64,000 nt of DNA from Prunella strophiata (lineage: Eukaryota > Chordata > Aves > Passeriformes > Prunellidae). Made by a program: the position numbers and the translations under genes. Positions within the stretch are counted from its first letter, which is position 1. Every line of letters starts with the position of its first letter. The stretch covers positions 38,798,990-38,862,989 of the forward strand of contig JAZBQD010000014.1 of the NCBI GenBank assembly GCA_036583965.1, in the 5' to 3' direction. Shown here in pieces: positions 13,372-26,099 of the stretch. The notes beneath the pieces are model-generated. The model was not told where the DNA came from. It was given only the letters and a program-made list of their open reading frames with translations, and did no database searches.

Positions 13372-13655
13372 AGGAATCACAGAGCTTTTTAGGTTGGAAA
13401 GGGCCTCTAAGATCCTTGAGTCCAAATGTTAGCTCAGCACTGCCAAGTCCACCACTAAATCATGTCCCTAAGTGCCATATCTAAATGTCTTTTAAGTACC
13501 TCCAGTGATGGGTGACTTAATCACTTCCTCAGGAAGCCTGTTCCAATGCTTGACAACCCTTTCCATTAAAAAAATTTTTCCTGATGTCTAATCTAAACCT
13601 CCCCTGGCACAACTTGAGGCCATTTCCTCTTGTCCAGTCACTTTTTGCATCAGAG
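13372..13655 (-). mobile_element. CR1 LINE fragment, 5'-truncated (3' end at left)
   Basis: This is the best preserved CR1 in the window. In order it has AATCACAGAG, TTTAGGTTGGAAAGGGCC, TCTAAGATCCTTGAGTCCAA, CAGCACTGCCAAGTCCACCA, CTAAGTGCCATATC, TCAGGAAGCCTGTTCCAATG, TTTTTCCTGATGTCTAATC, CTCCCCTGGCACAACTTGAG and CATTTCCTCTTGTCC. These follow the order of the reverse-complemented CR1 3' region over about 280 bp. No protein-coding part remains. Identification is from memory of the avian CR1 consensus; the subfamily cannot be assigned without alignment. Confidence 0.92.
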
Positions 13656-14516
13656 AATGCAATTGGAGTTAATTCATTTGTTTTCATTTTAAAAAAAAAG
13701 TTTCTCCCTTTATACTACTCCTTGCCTGGTATATTACAATTGTAAATAAATTAAATCTGTAGTGACAGTGCTTTAGGGTGGGGGGATAAGGTTGAAGTTG
13801 TGTAGACGGCTGCGCAAGAGAAACAACGACAGGAAGCCCAAAAAAAGAGGGAAGAGACTGTCAATAACAGAATGAGTAGCTTCAGGCTTTCTTGTTTTGT
13901 TTCATTTGGTGGTTTTTGTTGTTATTGTTCCAAATAAACCTCAGACCTCTTTTTCACTTAACCATGGAAATATTTGTTTGGACCCTGGTGTCAAACTTAA
14001 GAGTTTTGTAAAAAAGTAATAGGGGAAATAGAAGGTTGATTTTAATGCCACAAATCATCTTCTAGTACCTTCACTTTTGCATTTTACCTCAAATCAAGGA
14101 TAGAATGATCTGAGGAATGAAATCTTCTTGTCTGAAGCCGGTGCAATCATGTTTCTTCTGCTTTTTTTCGCCTCCTAAACTCTTGATCCCACATTCAGAG
14201 GACTTTGGAACCTTCCCCAGTTATAGATCCAATGAGCAGCACCAAGTATAAGTGGTCGTTATGATGCTCATGGCTTCTCCTAGCAAGGTCACATCAGCAG
14301 AGAGCTGAGAGGTTCATGGTATGTTGTTTTGTTGTCAAAGATGTATCAGTCAAGTTTCTAAATTTGTAGCCAGCTTGCACACTGATACCTGTGCCAGTTT
14401 GCTGGGTCTCAGTTCGGGCTGGACTTGCTTGCTGGGAAGGTTTTAGTGGACAAAATGATGGTGGATAGCCCACTAACAGGATGTAATAATACAGATCTAC
14501 AAATACAATCCTTATG
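13656..14516 (+). other. GRIP1: Intronic spacer between two CR1 copies
   Basis: Nothing coding was recognised. The stretch contains a short A-run near 13691-13699 and purine-rich sequence at 13800-13870, including an A-rich and GA-rich patch. I cannot assign any known repeat to it. Confidence 0.4.
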
Positions 14517-14642
14517 AGAATCATACAGTCATTAAGAGTGGAAAAGACTCTTAAGATTATTGACACTAGCCCTTAGCCCAGCACAAGCCTTGTTTGCCAC
14601 TAAACCATGTCCCCAAGTGCCACATCTGCACACCTTTGGAAC
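14517..14642 (-). mobile_element. CR1 LINE fragment, short and diverged
   Basis: About 125 bp carry CR1 3'-region landmarks in the same order and orientation as the two copies upstream: GAGAATCATACAGTCA, GTGGAAAAGACTCTTAAGAT, TAGCCCAGCACAAGCCTTG, CACTAAACCATGTCCC and CAAGTGCCACATCTGCACA. It is more diverged than the 13372-13655 copy and lacks everything beyond that point. It is an inactive remnant. Confidence 0.8.
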
Positions 14643-16189
14643 ATTTATTGTTTGTACTTGAAAATAAAGTAGCCTTAGTTCTAGGCCAGATCAGTGTACA
14701 AATTTTTCAAAAGCATAAGGGACGCTCTACAGGACCAGAGATAGCAATATCTTGTTGAACCTTACATTACTGCAGTTACTAAAATTTGATTTTATGGCTT
14801 TGTTGGTCTAGAGTGAATAGTGGTCAGCATGGTTAGCTGGGGAACTGTGTTCAAAACTGACTGAGAGAGCAGAGCAGTCTCTCTCCCTCCTTCATGCTCT
14901 CATTCCTAGAGAGAGATGGTAGCTAGATACTAAAGGTGAAGGCAGGCTAATGAGGAACATATTTGAGGATACCAGGGGGAAGTCAGAGATATAGTTATCC
15001 CTGGTAATATTAGCATGCCATTTTTTTTCCTCCTTTAAGTGTTTTAGCAGCAGAAATCATCTGCTTTCGGCTTGTCAACTTGCTGCTGCAACCTTGAAAA
15101 TATCTGCCAGTTTTAGTGAATGTTTCAGATGGCTGACTTCAGAAAGTGTGTCTGCAGTGGGTCTGGGGAGGATGTTGTCACCTGCTATAGTGGAAAACCA
15201 GTGCTACTGGGTGGCAGTTACAATTCTAGTCCCAGTAAACCATGAACCTGATCTCTTGTGTGGGTTTATGTGGCTGCACACATTGAAAAAACCCCATAGT
15301 CTCCATTTAGCATCAAACTTAGCAGTCCAGATGAAACATGGGTCACTACATAGCTGTGCTTTGTTCTGCATGGGCTCAGTTCAAAATCTCTCCTGTTTGA
15401 AACTCGTCTGAGAGGGCACATGTAATTGCCTGCAGGATCATTTCTCCTTCTTGCTGACTGCTTCCAGCAGCAGTGTGTGACAGCAGGGAAATGCTCCATG
15501 ACAAGTGGAGCCAGGCCAGTGCTGGCCATCAGGCCATGGTGAATTGAACCTAGATTAACAGAATGTTTTCTTGCAAGACCTGGAAATGATCATAAAGGAC
15601 ACTTCATGAAGATCTCTCCTTAAGATTTAGTTTTTTCAGAGTAGCTTTCTTTTGTTAAGTTCTTGATAAACTCAAATTACTTGATAAATAGTAGATAATG
15701 TCAAACGCAAATTATGTTTTACAGAAACAAATTTGTTTTCCTTGCACTATGTTCTTGAAGAAAGAAGAGAATTGTTGTTTCACAAAACTCTAGTGACAGG
15801 TCAGATGATACTTTATTTGGGGGGCATTTCTGAGGTCAACTACAGTGAAGATGTATTTTATCTAGGATCTTTATTGCTTCATTTTTAAGTGTAGTGTCTC
15901 ATAAATGGAATCAATATGATCCTGTATAACCCTTTTCTGGGGAAAAAATGTAGATTTTAAGTGTGAGAATACGTCTGTAGACTTTTTAATAATTTAAATG
16001 CCTTGGCTTCATGCTTATGTGGTTTTTCTGCCAGTATTGATACCACTAGTTTATTTTCTGATTTTAGCCAGTTCGCATAGAATGTCTTAAAGGCAAATCT
16101 CAAAACTCACAAATCTGTTCACTGAGGTGGTAATGAATGTTTTCTGTTTATGTATGATCTCACTTGAATTTATGTTGTAATGTTAAAGG

Positions 16190-17000
16190 TGATCTTTAGC
16201 AGAATCTGGTAGCAAGAACTTGGGAGAAGCAGCTGTTGTATTTAAAATTAGCGCATAAAGTGTCATTAAAATAATGATAGAGGTTCACAGAGTTGCATTC
16301 TAAGTGCTAATCATCCTATCTTGTGGATGAGTTGACTGCTGTGCCTTACTCCACTGTGCTTCATGGGTTTGGATGATTGGCCTAAATTATTCGGTAAAAG
16401 GCTGATAGAAATAGGAGCACATACATGCATAATGTGTGACATCTGCCTAATTTCTGCCTGCTGAACCCATCAACTAAATTAACATTTTCTTCTCCATCCT
16501 TGATCTTTGCCAGTGTCACTGTTAGGTGTAAAGTACTGTCCTCTCTGGGTTGTCACGAGGATTTTCAGCTGTACTGGCTTGAATTGGCAGTGGAAGAAAA
16601 AATTATGATGGACTGGCAATATTCTAAGTTGTATGGGGAACTAGCAAATTACCAGGGCTGGAGTTACTTTTTGGCAAGCTAAAATGTCAACATGAGGAAA
16701 TGATGATTCACAAAGATTGTCCAGGAGAGCTGTAATTATAATCATAATCCAGAATGGCTTTTCTCTGTTCATTTAGGCGGGTTTTCATAAGGGAGCTGGG
16801 TCAGTCAAATCAGCACCCATACCTTTAAAAATCCACTCTATTCCTTTATCACTTACCTGCTCACATAAAAATCATTGTTTCCATTGTACAGTGGAAAAGA
16901 CTGACATTTGTGTGTGACTGGTGTTTAGTTGCAAATAATGCATGAATGGTTGTGACGTCTTTAAATACTAATTAGTGAATCGAAACCAAATTAAGGTAAT
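16190..17000. promoter_or_regulatory. Candidate intronic enhancer or conserved non-coding stretch (motif-based guess)
   Basis: The stretch combines AT-rich homeodomain-type sites, including the palindrome CTAATTAG at 16968-16975 and repeated ATAAT or TAATTA cores, with a POU-like TTGCAAATAATGCAT near 16929 and a CRE-like TGACGTC at 16953-16959. The few CpGs kept in AT-rich sequence also hint at constraint. This is pattern recognition only. Motifs this short are common by chance, and cross-species alignment is the deciding test. Confidence 0.2.
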
Positions 17001-20000
17001 GAAGTTGGGCTTTTTTTTAATGGAAAGCCACTATAGTGGTGGTGTTTGTAGATTAGTGTCTGTATGCATGAATGCACTGTAACCTCTTCTCTTTCAGCAC
17101 TTCGATGCACTTCAATAAACTTCTGTCTCTTTTAAAGTGTGTATGAGCACACAAAAAATCTATGAAGAAAGGGATGGTAGCCCACACATCTGGGAATTTC
17201 AAAATAGATTGTGTGTTTATAAAAAAATGCTGGACAATCTTTTATAGCCTTTTTATATCAAAGTGCTGTTATTCTGAAATTGCTATTGTTTTGTATTGTA
17301 AATCACTGTGTTGGAAACATTTATTTTTATGAGCTTTATGAGAATAAGTGTTACAATATTTTTTAAAGAGGTTAAAATGATGAATGTGTCACTTCCAATA
17401 TCCAGTTTTTTATTCTTACAGTAGAAATTGTGTATCAGACTTGCAGACAAGCCATGCTTACTGCAGTTTGCCAGGGTATTCAGCAGGAAGCTGCTACACT
17501 AGGTGGCCTGTTTTGTTATAGCTAGCAATTAGGAATGTGATATTAAGTGCCATAGTTTAGAAATGCTTGTAGAAATGATGGTGTATATATTTGTGATGGA
17601 TTTTTGCTTTCTTTTCTTTACATTATTAAACATAATAGAATATCACCACACAGAAAAAATGTATTATTGTACATTTTATGTAAATGTACATGTCTTGACT
17701 TTCTCAATGCACTTAGAGAGCAAAAAGCCCTGCATGTGCCTGAATAGCTGCAAAACCAGAGCAGGTGAGCATCTGAAATCATAACAGCATCCAGCCTGTG
17801 TTTGAATCTAAAGCAATCTGCTAACTTTAAAATCCCACTGCCTTTTCATTTGGCTTTAATAGGAATAAATGATCCCTTAAACTGACATACTTTTTCAGAG
17901 CAGAATCTTAAGGAAAGTTACTGCTTTTACTATTGCTGTAGTAGCCCGTCTGACTAAATTGAAGATATCCTGGCAATATCAATGAAAGAGTAATCCTTTT
18001 GTGTTTAACTTCCTTGTTTTAACTCTGATTTAATTTTAATAAATCCATTAGAAAAGGATGATAGGAACATTTTATTCTTTATAATATTCTTTATTGAAAA
18101 GAACGTCTTGAAATAACTTACATTGCTTGTATGAAACTTTACATATATATGGATCCTTGCATGAACTCGGGGAATAGGCATTCTTTGATCTCTAATGTCA
18201 TTTTATTCAACTTCTAATTAACTTTTTACATGCAAGTGTCAATAGGCTTTCATACTGGAAGCAATGGGAGCAATTCTGAGGCTAACGCAGTCCCTTAAAA
18301 AATCATGCTAGAGAGAAAAATGTGTACAAAAGAGTGGTGCTGAAATAAATAATTTCTATGCCAAGACCCTGTGTTCACTTTGTTTTGTCTTTGTCATTGA
18401 CACTTTTATATTTTTATTTCATCCATATAATGACAGCAGTAGCACTATCATTGCTATGTGTGCTTCTCTGCTAAGCAGAATATTTAAGAAATTATCTGAA
18501 CCAAAAATTCCTGCATGGTTGCAGAAGTATTAAGAGTTTTGTTTCTTGAACTTCATAGCTTGTTTTCAGTTGTCACTCAGGTTCCTTGGGCTGGTGATGC
18601 TGACAGCACATAAATACAGCTCCTATCTCCCTTCTTCATTTGTGTCTCACTAGGAGAAACATTAGCCTAGAGCAGAGGAGACATTTTGGGAAGGGAAGCA
18701 GCAAAGTATTAGTTCCTGCTGTGATACTGGTGTCTTGGGTGTTTCTTAGCAAATCAGCTTGTCCAGTGGATTCTCCATTGGCCTTTTGCTATTAGGAGTA
18801 GGAACTCAAAGCCAAGGACTTCTAACATCTGTGTGATTTCAAAACAGACTGCTTCAGTTGTACTGTGTAGTTAGCAAAGGAAATACAACTTGTTAGAGGA
18901 GTTTGGGAGGCAATCAAGAAGGAATTGAGAAGTGGGATTAGTCTCTTCCCTGTTCATCCTCTCCCATACTGTTACTTCCTTTCCTTTTCCTCTGCAATCC
19001 AACATAGTTTGGTTTTGCTCTTCTCTCCCTCTTCCTTACTTGGCACACAGCATCCTATGCATTGCATATGTTCATTTTCTGTTTTGTTTTCTGTCAGACC
19101 TTATCTCATTTTTGATTCCTTCTATTCTGTATACACTGTTAAAATGTGTTGACCCTTCAAAGGGAAGAAGTGTGGACTCCAAGAAGCAGGCAGAAGGAAT
19201 GCTGCTGTGGAACATGCAAAAGCACAGCTTTGTTCAGCAGCCCTTGCCTCTGTTCTGACCTTACACAGGAATGTGAAGCATGGGAGCTGCTTTCACAGAG
19301 CTGTTTGGTGGAAACATCTTTTGACAGAGAGAAAACAACATTTTTAATATAAACTCTGGGACAGAATGGGTTCAGAAAGCCTAGGGTCAATTCCACCAGC
19401 TCAGCTGCCCTACAATTCCCTCAAGGACAAGTCTGCTTGGGTTTGTACATTACATGGAAATGGCAGGTGACTGGCAGCTTTGAACACCCATAAACCTGAT
19501 AGACAATGAGTTTATTTATTCTATTAAGGCAAGAAGACAGGAATAGTAGTGGAATTTTTGTGGAGTATGAGAGACAAGGGGAGAGTGTTAGCAAGATGTT
19601 TTATAAGCCTCACAAAGAATAATTTGACTCCAGTATTATGCATGGCAGGGTTTTTGCTGGTAGAACACTTCAGGTGGGTTTTAATGTGGTTTGTTTTTCA
19701 GGAGTGATTGATGGTTATTTTTAAAGTACATCTGCCTAGACATTTAACTTAGGGCAGGCAATCTTCCCCTCCTCCTCCCAACCCCACCCCTGCTCTCCCC
19801 AGGAATTTTGGACAAAACAGGTTCTATTTATTTGTTTATTGCAAACTCTGACGTGGCTTCTCCTCCTTCTGTTTGATGTTCATACAGCATGTTCACCACT
19901 GATTCTTGTTACCAGCCTGTACTTTCTGTACTCTTCCATCCTCTACACCCTGCCCTGCTGTGTTCCCACCCCCTTGCATACTCATGTAAGGGAGGTATCC

Positions 20001-23000
20001 TCCATGGGTCTGCCTCTCTTCCCGGTGCTTTCCTCTCAAGGAATGTACCAGAGAAGCTGAAAGCACATTGAGCTGGCACTGTCCCTCAGAGGAGTTAACA
20101 GTACTTGTTCCACAGTCCTGACTCCTGTTTGGAAATGTTTTCAGAAGCATTCTCATTTCTAGCCAGCTAAAACAAATGTATATCTTCGAGCTTCTGTAAA
20201 AGCTGGAAGTCAGAATGTGTTGGCTATGGAGGGCAGAAACTTGTTTTGTTCAAGCTCTCAGGGCAGACTGATGGTGCCTTCTAGTCTTTAAGGCTTTATT
20301 TTTCTTTGTTTAGGTATTTAGTCATGTTGTACACCTTAAGAATTAGATTGCAGTAGATTAAAGGAATAATTTGTTCTTAAGGGCTCTCAAGAGGTGTGTC
20401 ACAGTAGAGTGTGATCTTTTAGGGCTTGACAGACAAAGGTTAAAAGCCACTGCCTTAATCCACAATTCTTGTGAGTCTCAGTGGCTTGCTTTTGCTGTTC
20501 TCCCAATCTAAATGAGTGTGTTCAGCTCACCTCTTTGCAGCAAACCACTTGCTTTGTGCAATATGGAAATCACAGCTTGAATTAGTTGCATTTTTAAAAA
20601 TACCAGTTATTTCTTGAAATACCTGAAAGATCAAACTTGTGCTATCATCTGTAAGATATTGTGCCCTGGTTATTGGTACAGATACTGTCCTCTGTGTTTT
20701 CTTGTTGATTTGGTCAATAAAATTCCAGCTGTGCCTGTGGTTGTATTTCCTGCTTGATAGGGGTGGTGCTGCTGGTTATATGTCTGCTCCCTGGCGTGGT
20801 TAATAAGATACTGTTGTTGCCTGGATTGCTAAGCTGCAGCAAGTAATTGAAAGTGTTTTGCTCCTTGCATGCATAGGAATGTTTCTCCCTTCCTTCTCGG
20901 TGGCAGTTTGCATTAATGTGTACTGTATTCTGCACCAGGCTCTCCTTTTAGAGACTTCAGATCATGAAGGAAATAGGAAATACTGTCTCTGTGAAATAAT
21001 GATGTGGCCTATTTTTCTTAACTTTCTTTTTTCAGAGGTTTTGTGCAGATGTTAATATATTTAGCACTTCATTGGGTCTGAAGTCTTACTCACCATGTCT
21101 TATTAATAGTTATATTCTACTCTGGCTCCTAAAATCAGCTTGCTTTCCCTCAGTCTTTCATTATAAAAACCTGGATGAGGCACAGGCTAGCCATGATAGA
21201 TGTGATCTGCACTCTGGCATTCATCATGCTGTTGGTCTGCCAAAACAAGGGCTTATTTGACCTTCATTATATGGCCAGTCTGGAAGGTCTGAGCTTTTGC
21301 CTTAAACAGCATGCAGAATGAGTCCTTTAGTAGCATCAGGCTGATTTAACTTATTTTTAATACATGATATTTCTTGTTATTTTCACTTGCTTTCCGTTAT
21401 CTATATTGAAATTATTTTATGAATTTGGTAAATGCATTGTTAAAATTAAACATACATGTAGCATGCACACACACATGTCATGATGGATCTGAAATTGATG
21501 GCAATGTGCTGGTAATACACTGAAAGATGTAACAATTGCATCACCATTACTGTAATGCTGGGATAAAAAAGTTTAAATAGAATTTTCACAGTATGAAAAA
21601 ACTAAATCCATATTTATTCTTCCTGCAGTTGTGGCCAGCAATAAGTTAATGCTGTTGTTGTTTCTAGGAGATTCAGAGCCAAAGGCATTGTGAAGGTACA
21701 GCTGTGAATTCCTGAAAGAGAAGGGATCCTACTTAAAAGGCTTGGGAGATTTATGCATAGAAAGATTAAAAATTATTTGTCTGCATTCTTGAAGGTTATG
21801 GGGTATAATTTTTCATGTGTGCCATACACTCATTTTTATCTATTTCTTTGTTGCTGTATTTTCCACAGGATAGCTGATCCACACATGGACTAAGTTGCAT
21901 GTAGGCAAAGATGTGGGCAAGCAGATCTAATAATTACAGGTTTACAGAATTTGAGGAATACTGCAGACAGTGAACTGCTTGCCCTAAATAAGCTTTGAGA
22001 TTAAATAGGACCCAGGAGACACTGGCAAATAAAGATTGTTTAACAGGTTAAAAGCCTTGCTGTAAAGAACTACATGCATGGATAGATGCTGTCTGGAGCA
22101 CAGAAGGTGGCCTAGGCTTTATGTGAGCTTTAAGTAAGACAAATATGTATATATTGTTTTGTCAACTTGACATCTCTTTTGTTGCTATGCTTTGCTCCCA
22201 CTTCTAAAAGCACACAGCACTTTATTTAGAAGGAATCTTACTCTGCACTGTGTTCAAACTTGTCACATCTTCCAAAAACAATGAAGTTTTGCTGACAAGT
22301 GAAGTTAGTCTAAATTATTGTGCGATCTCTGTGGATATATTGAGTAAACTCTTCCAGGGTAGGGGCTGAAAGTAGGACAGTATTTCACAAGGCCATGAGG
22401 AAAGTGCCAGGTTTATGGCCTGACTCTTGAAAGAAGTGCAGTGTGAAAAATCTGTTTTTCACTGAGCCTGAGCCATGCCAATTTGGACTAATGTGCATCA
22501 TTTGGACTATAAATAAGAGGGACAATCCCACTGTCATGCCAGTCTAAATACACTGGTACTGGTATAATGTTTATGCAGCTCCTAGTGGCAGGTTAGAATT
22601 ACTCTGTGAATCAAGTAAAGCTTGTTAGTGGTATTAAAAAAAATAACTATAATGCTGCAAATGTATACATTACAAAGATGGAAAAGTATGCTTTACTCTT
22701 AATGTTGTCCACACTAGAGTTAAACTTGTGTAAATTGTTGCTTTAAAATTAAATGGGATACTCCACCAAATGAATATTCTAGTCAGTGTGTACACTGTGC
22801 TTTGGTGACAAGATCAGCCAGTGTTTGTGCTAGGTCATGCCCAGTAAGAAGAACTGGTAGGATCTGAGCCTAAAGCAGTAGGCTCAGTAATCTGTGTGGT
22901 TTCTGGAATAAACAGAATACATGAGAGATATTCTTAGTAAGATCTTCTGAAGAGTGGAAGAATGTTATTGGAAATAATAGAATGACAGTTAAAGCAAGGA

Positions 23001-26000
23001 AAGAAAATTGCAGATTATGGAGGGAACTATTTTCTTGCTGTGAGACCTGATGCATCCTGTGGAGCAGGTTCCAGAGGAAGGTGATGAAGATGTCATCACC
23101 AGAGACACAGACACAAATAGGCTGAAAAACACATTTTATGATTTACTGCAAATAGCATTAGTACGGCACCAGAATTAAGACGGGGTAAGTAAACTCAAGA
23201 AAAACTTACCATTTCTAACTTCTTTTCTTTGAAGATAGTATTGTGACTTATTCTTCTTTTTGTGAAGCAAACTGAACACCTGTTTTCTAAACAGTTTTAC
23301 ATATTTTTGGTATTTTTTATGCAACTTGAATGACAGTCTCAGCTATTAACCTATATCACTGGCTTCCCCCTGCACACATGCAATTAGCTTCTGCTTTCAC
23401 CTGGACTAGAGAAGTTCCTAGTTGACATCCTCTCTTCCCCCAATCCCTGCCGGCTGTAATGTCAGCAGCCTGGGCAGATGATCCTGATCTGCTTTGTGTT
23501 GTGGTCTGCACTCATAGGAGATAAGTATGTCTCTTCCTCTCTTCTACTTCCTGACTCTCAAGCAGTCAGACTGTAGGGAAAACCTCTACTGAGACTGGGC
23601 TGAAAGAGCACAGGCACAGCTGATGCACAAAGACATGGCTGTTAAGATGTGCTGGTAGAATAGAGGTGCCATGCAGAACTCAGATGACCAATATATATTT
23701 CTGCTGTTGCATTTGAACCACAAATGTAACAACAGACCATACCACACATTGTGGTACAGTGTAGAGCATTCCATAGCAGTGGAATGATGTTGGCCAGGAA
23801 GCCAATTGCCTTTTGTCCAAAGGAGGCACAGTGGTGGGCAGCCACAGCAGTCAGGAGCGTGATGCTGTAGCTTCAGGCATCATCCAGGAGCCACAGCATA
23901 TGGCTTGGCCCCTTTTCTCCCTGTCAGCTACCACTGTTTTCCCTGCCCATCTGGGAATGGATAGCTGAACCGAGGGCCAAGAATTAAAGGTAATGCTGAA
24001 GTAACTGATGCATTTTTAAAGTTAATAGTCCACTCATAAAAGTGGTTTTTCCATAAAGTGTGGCATTAATGCTCAAATATTCTTGAGGTATGCTGATTTA
24101 GCATTTACCAGTGTTAAAGTAATACTAGAACTTTGTAAAGAAAACAGTTTTCAAAGTATTTTTTTCCTCAAAAGCTAATGTATGGCACTTTCATACAATG
24201 CCAGCATGCAGCAAGTACATCATAGCTACACACATGCAAGGAGGACAGCAAAACCTTCCTATGGACCATTTTTCAGAATAAAATTGAAGCCTGAATATCT
24301 GAACATGCTTCCTGTCAGTGATATCTGCATCACTTAGGAATTTCCTTTTAAATGAAAAGGTTTATAGCCCTGTCCTCTAGGATAAGGTTTTCTGCAGAAG
24401 TTGTATGTACAGAAAAATCCCCTGACTGTCACAGAAAAGAAAACAGTTTACGTCCCCAGTTTCTTCAAGCTTTTCCATGCACCAGCCTCTTCAGTGTCTA
24501 GCTGTTCTGGGTAATCCTCACAAATATCACTTATGTGATGCCTGTATTATTTCTGTAAACAATAAACAGCAGCTCAAGACAATAAAGTGAAGCTCAAGTT
24601 GAATTTTAAAATTATTTAACAATTCCGTGATGATTCTGGTTTATGGCATTTGTGCTTAATGCTTGATGCTGTGTAAACAAAAAGACACAGTTATCAGATT
24701 TGAAGGTAGTTTGTGGTTGGGGTATTATTTAAATAGGATTACTTCTTTATTAGATAATCCACTGAAGTGAATTTCACCATATGCTAATATCTCTCGAGAC
24801 ACATTTTGAGCTTTCTGCAGATCCTGCATGTTTTAAATGATCTTGGAAAGTTCTGAATTTTCATCAGTAAAATAGCTTTGAGAGGAGATCAGCATACTTA
24901 GTCATTTAGGAAACCAAGCATTTCCATTCAGGTGCCTAAGCACAGGCATAGGAAATTAACTTTGCACAAGCAAACTTGGAGGATATTCAGATCATTTTTC
25001 AAACAGTCAAGCTTGCTGAGGTATTGTAAATATCAATATGAAATGGATTCACAGTTATGCATAATTACAGTACCCTACTTCTCTTGCTTCTAGATTAAAA
25101 CTGAGCTGCTACTGTAATAAGTAACCATATAATTCAGAAAAAAAGAGAATTAAATTTACATAAAGTATAATAAAATTGAATAAATTTTCACTTTAGGGAG
25201 ACAACACAGTTATTCATTGGTAGTATAACTGTTAAAATTAAATTTCTGAGAAAACCAGAGACATGTCTGCTAAATGTGGAAAAGAAAATTACCAGAGGAG
25301 CTATTCTACCTCTTTCTTCTCATAATTTTTCCATGTCACACACACCAGCAAATGTTACTTATGGAAGCATTTGAAGCCCTGTGTTTTCTTGATAAAGGCT
25401 GCTCTCGAGAGCACTGAGACCACAATTTGATAAGAAAGGATTAAGATTTAAATACATCCATATTTGTCCTACTTGGAGCCTAGTGCATTAATGACTACTT
25501 TACATGGAATGCTTAAAAAATTTTAGATATATTCAAGTGCTACTTTGAAGAGCAGCATTGCCATTTCAAAAATCAAGTCTCATTGGAAGTGACTGAAGCC
25601 ACAACTCTAAAGTGAACTTGAAAAATTATTATTGCTCTGTACCAGTAGGAGAAATTAGGCTTCATTTCATGGTTGGAGCTCCCATAACAAATCTGAAAGG
25701 GTTGGCATATGGGCAAAGCAAATTGTTGACATTCTGTTGTTTCCTTAATCATATACATTCAAAATCTGTACATTCTACATCTGGCGAAAAAGGCTAAGAT
25801 AATTTTGTCTCTTTTTCAACAGTTTATAGTCCCTTATGCTCTGACACAGCTGTACTGACATTGTAGTAACCATGAATGTTCCAGATGTTAATTTTTCTCT
25901 ATACTTCAGCTTTATTTAAAAGGAAATCTTACAAAAATACGCTACTTTCCCAGGAAAAGTACATTCTCTGAGATATTTTTTCATTACTTTTGTCAGAGTG

Positions 26001-26044
26001 AGCTAGCAAAATTACATGATTGTGTAGCTGGGAGTTTGGGTGCT

Positions 26045-26099
26045 CACTGTGAATGTGAGAGCAGGGACTTGGAGCTTCAAGTCCCTGCTCCAAACAGTG
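26045..26099. repeat. Strong hairpin: 13-bp perfect arms with an outer 6-bp stem
   Basis: GAGCAGGGACTTG (26059-26071) pairs exactly with CAAGTCCCTGCTC (26078-26090) around the six-base loop GAGCTT. Outside it, CACTGT (26045-26050) can pair with ACAGTG (26094-26099) across an 8/3-base internal loop. The transcript of either strand could fold into a stem-loop of about 55 nt, somewhat short for a typical microRNA precursor. It lies in an intron, about 6 kb upstream of the linker exon. Confidence 0.7.
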
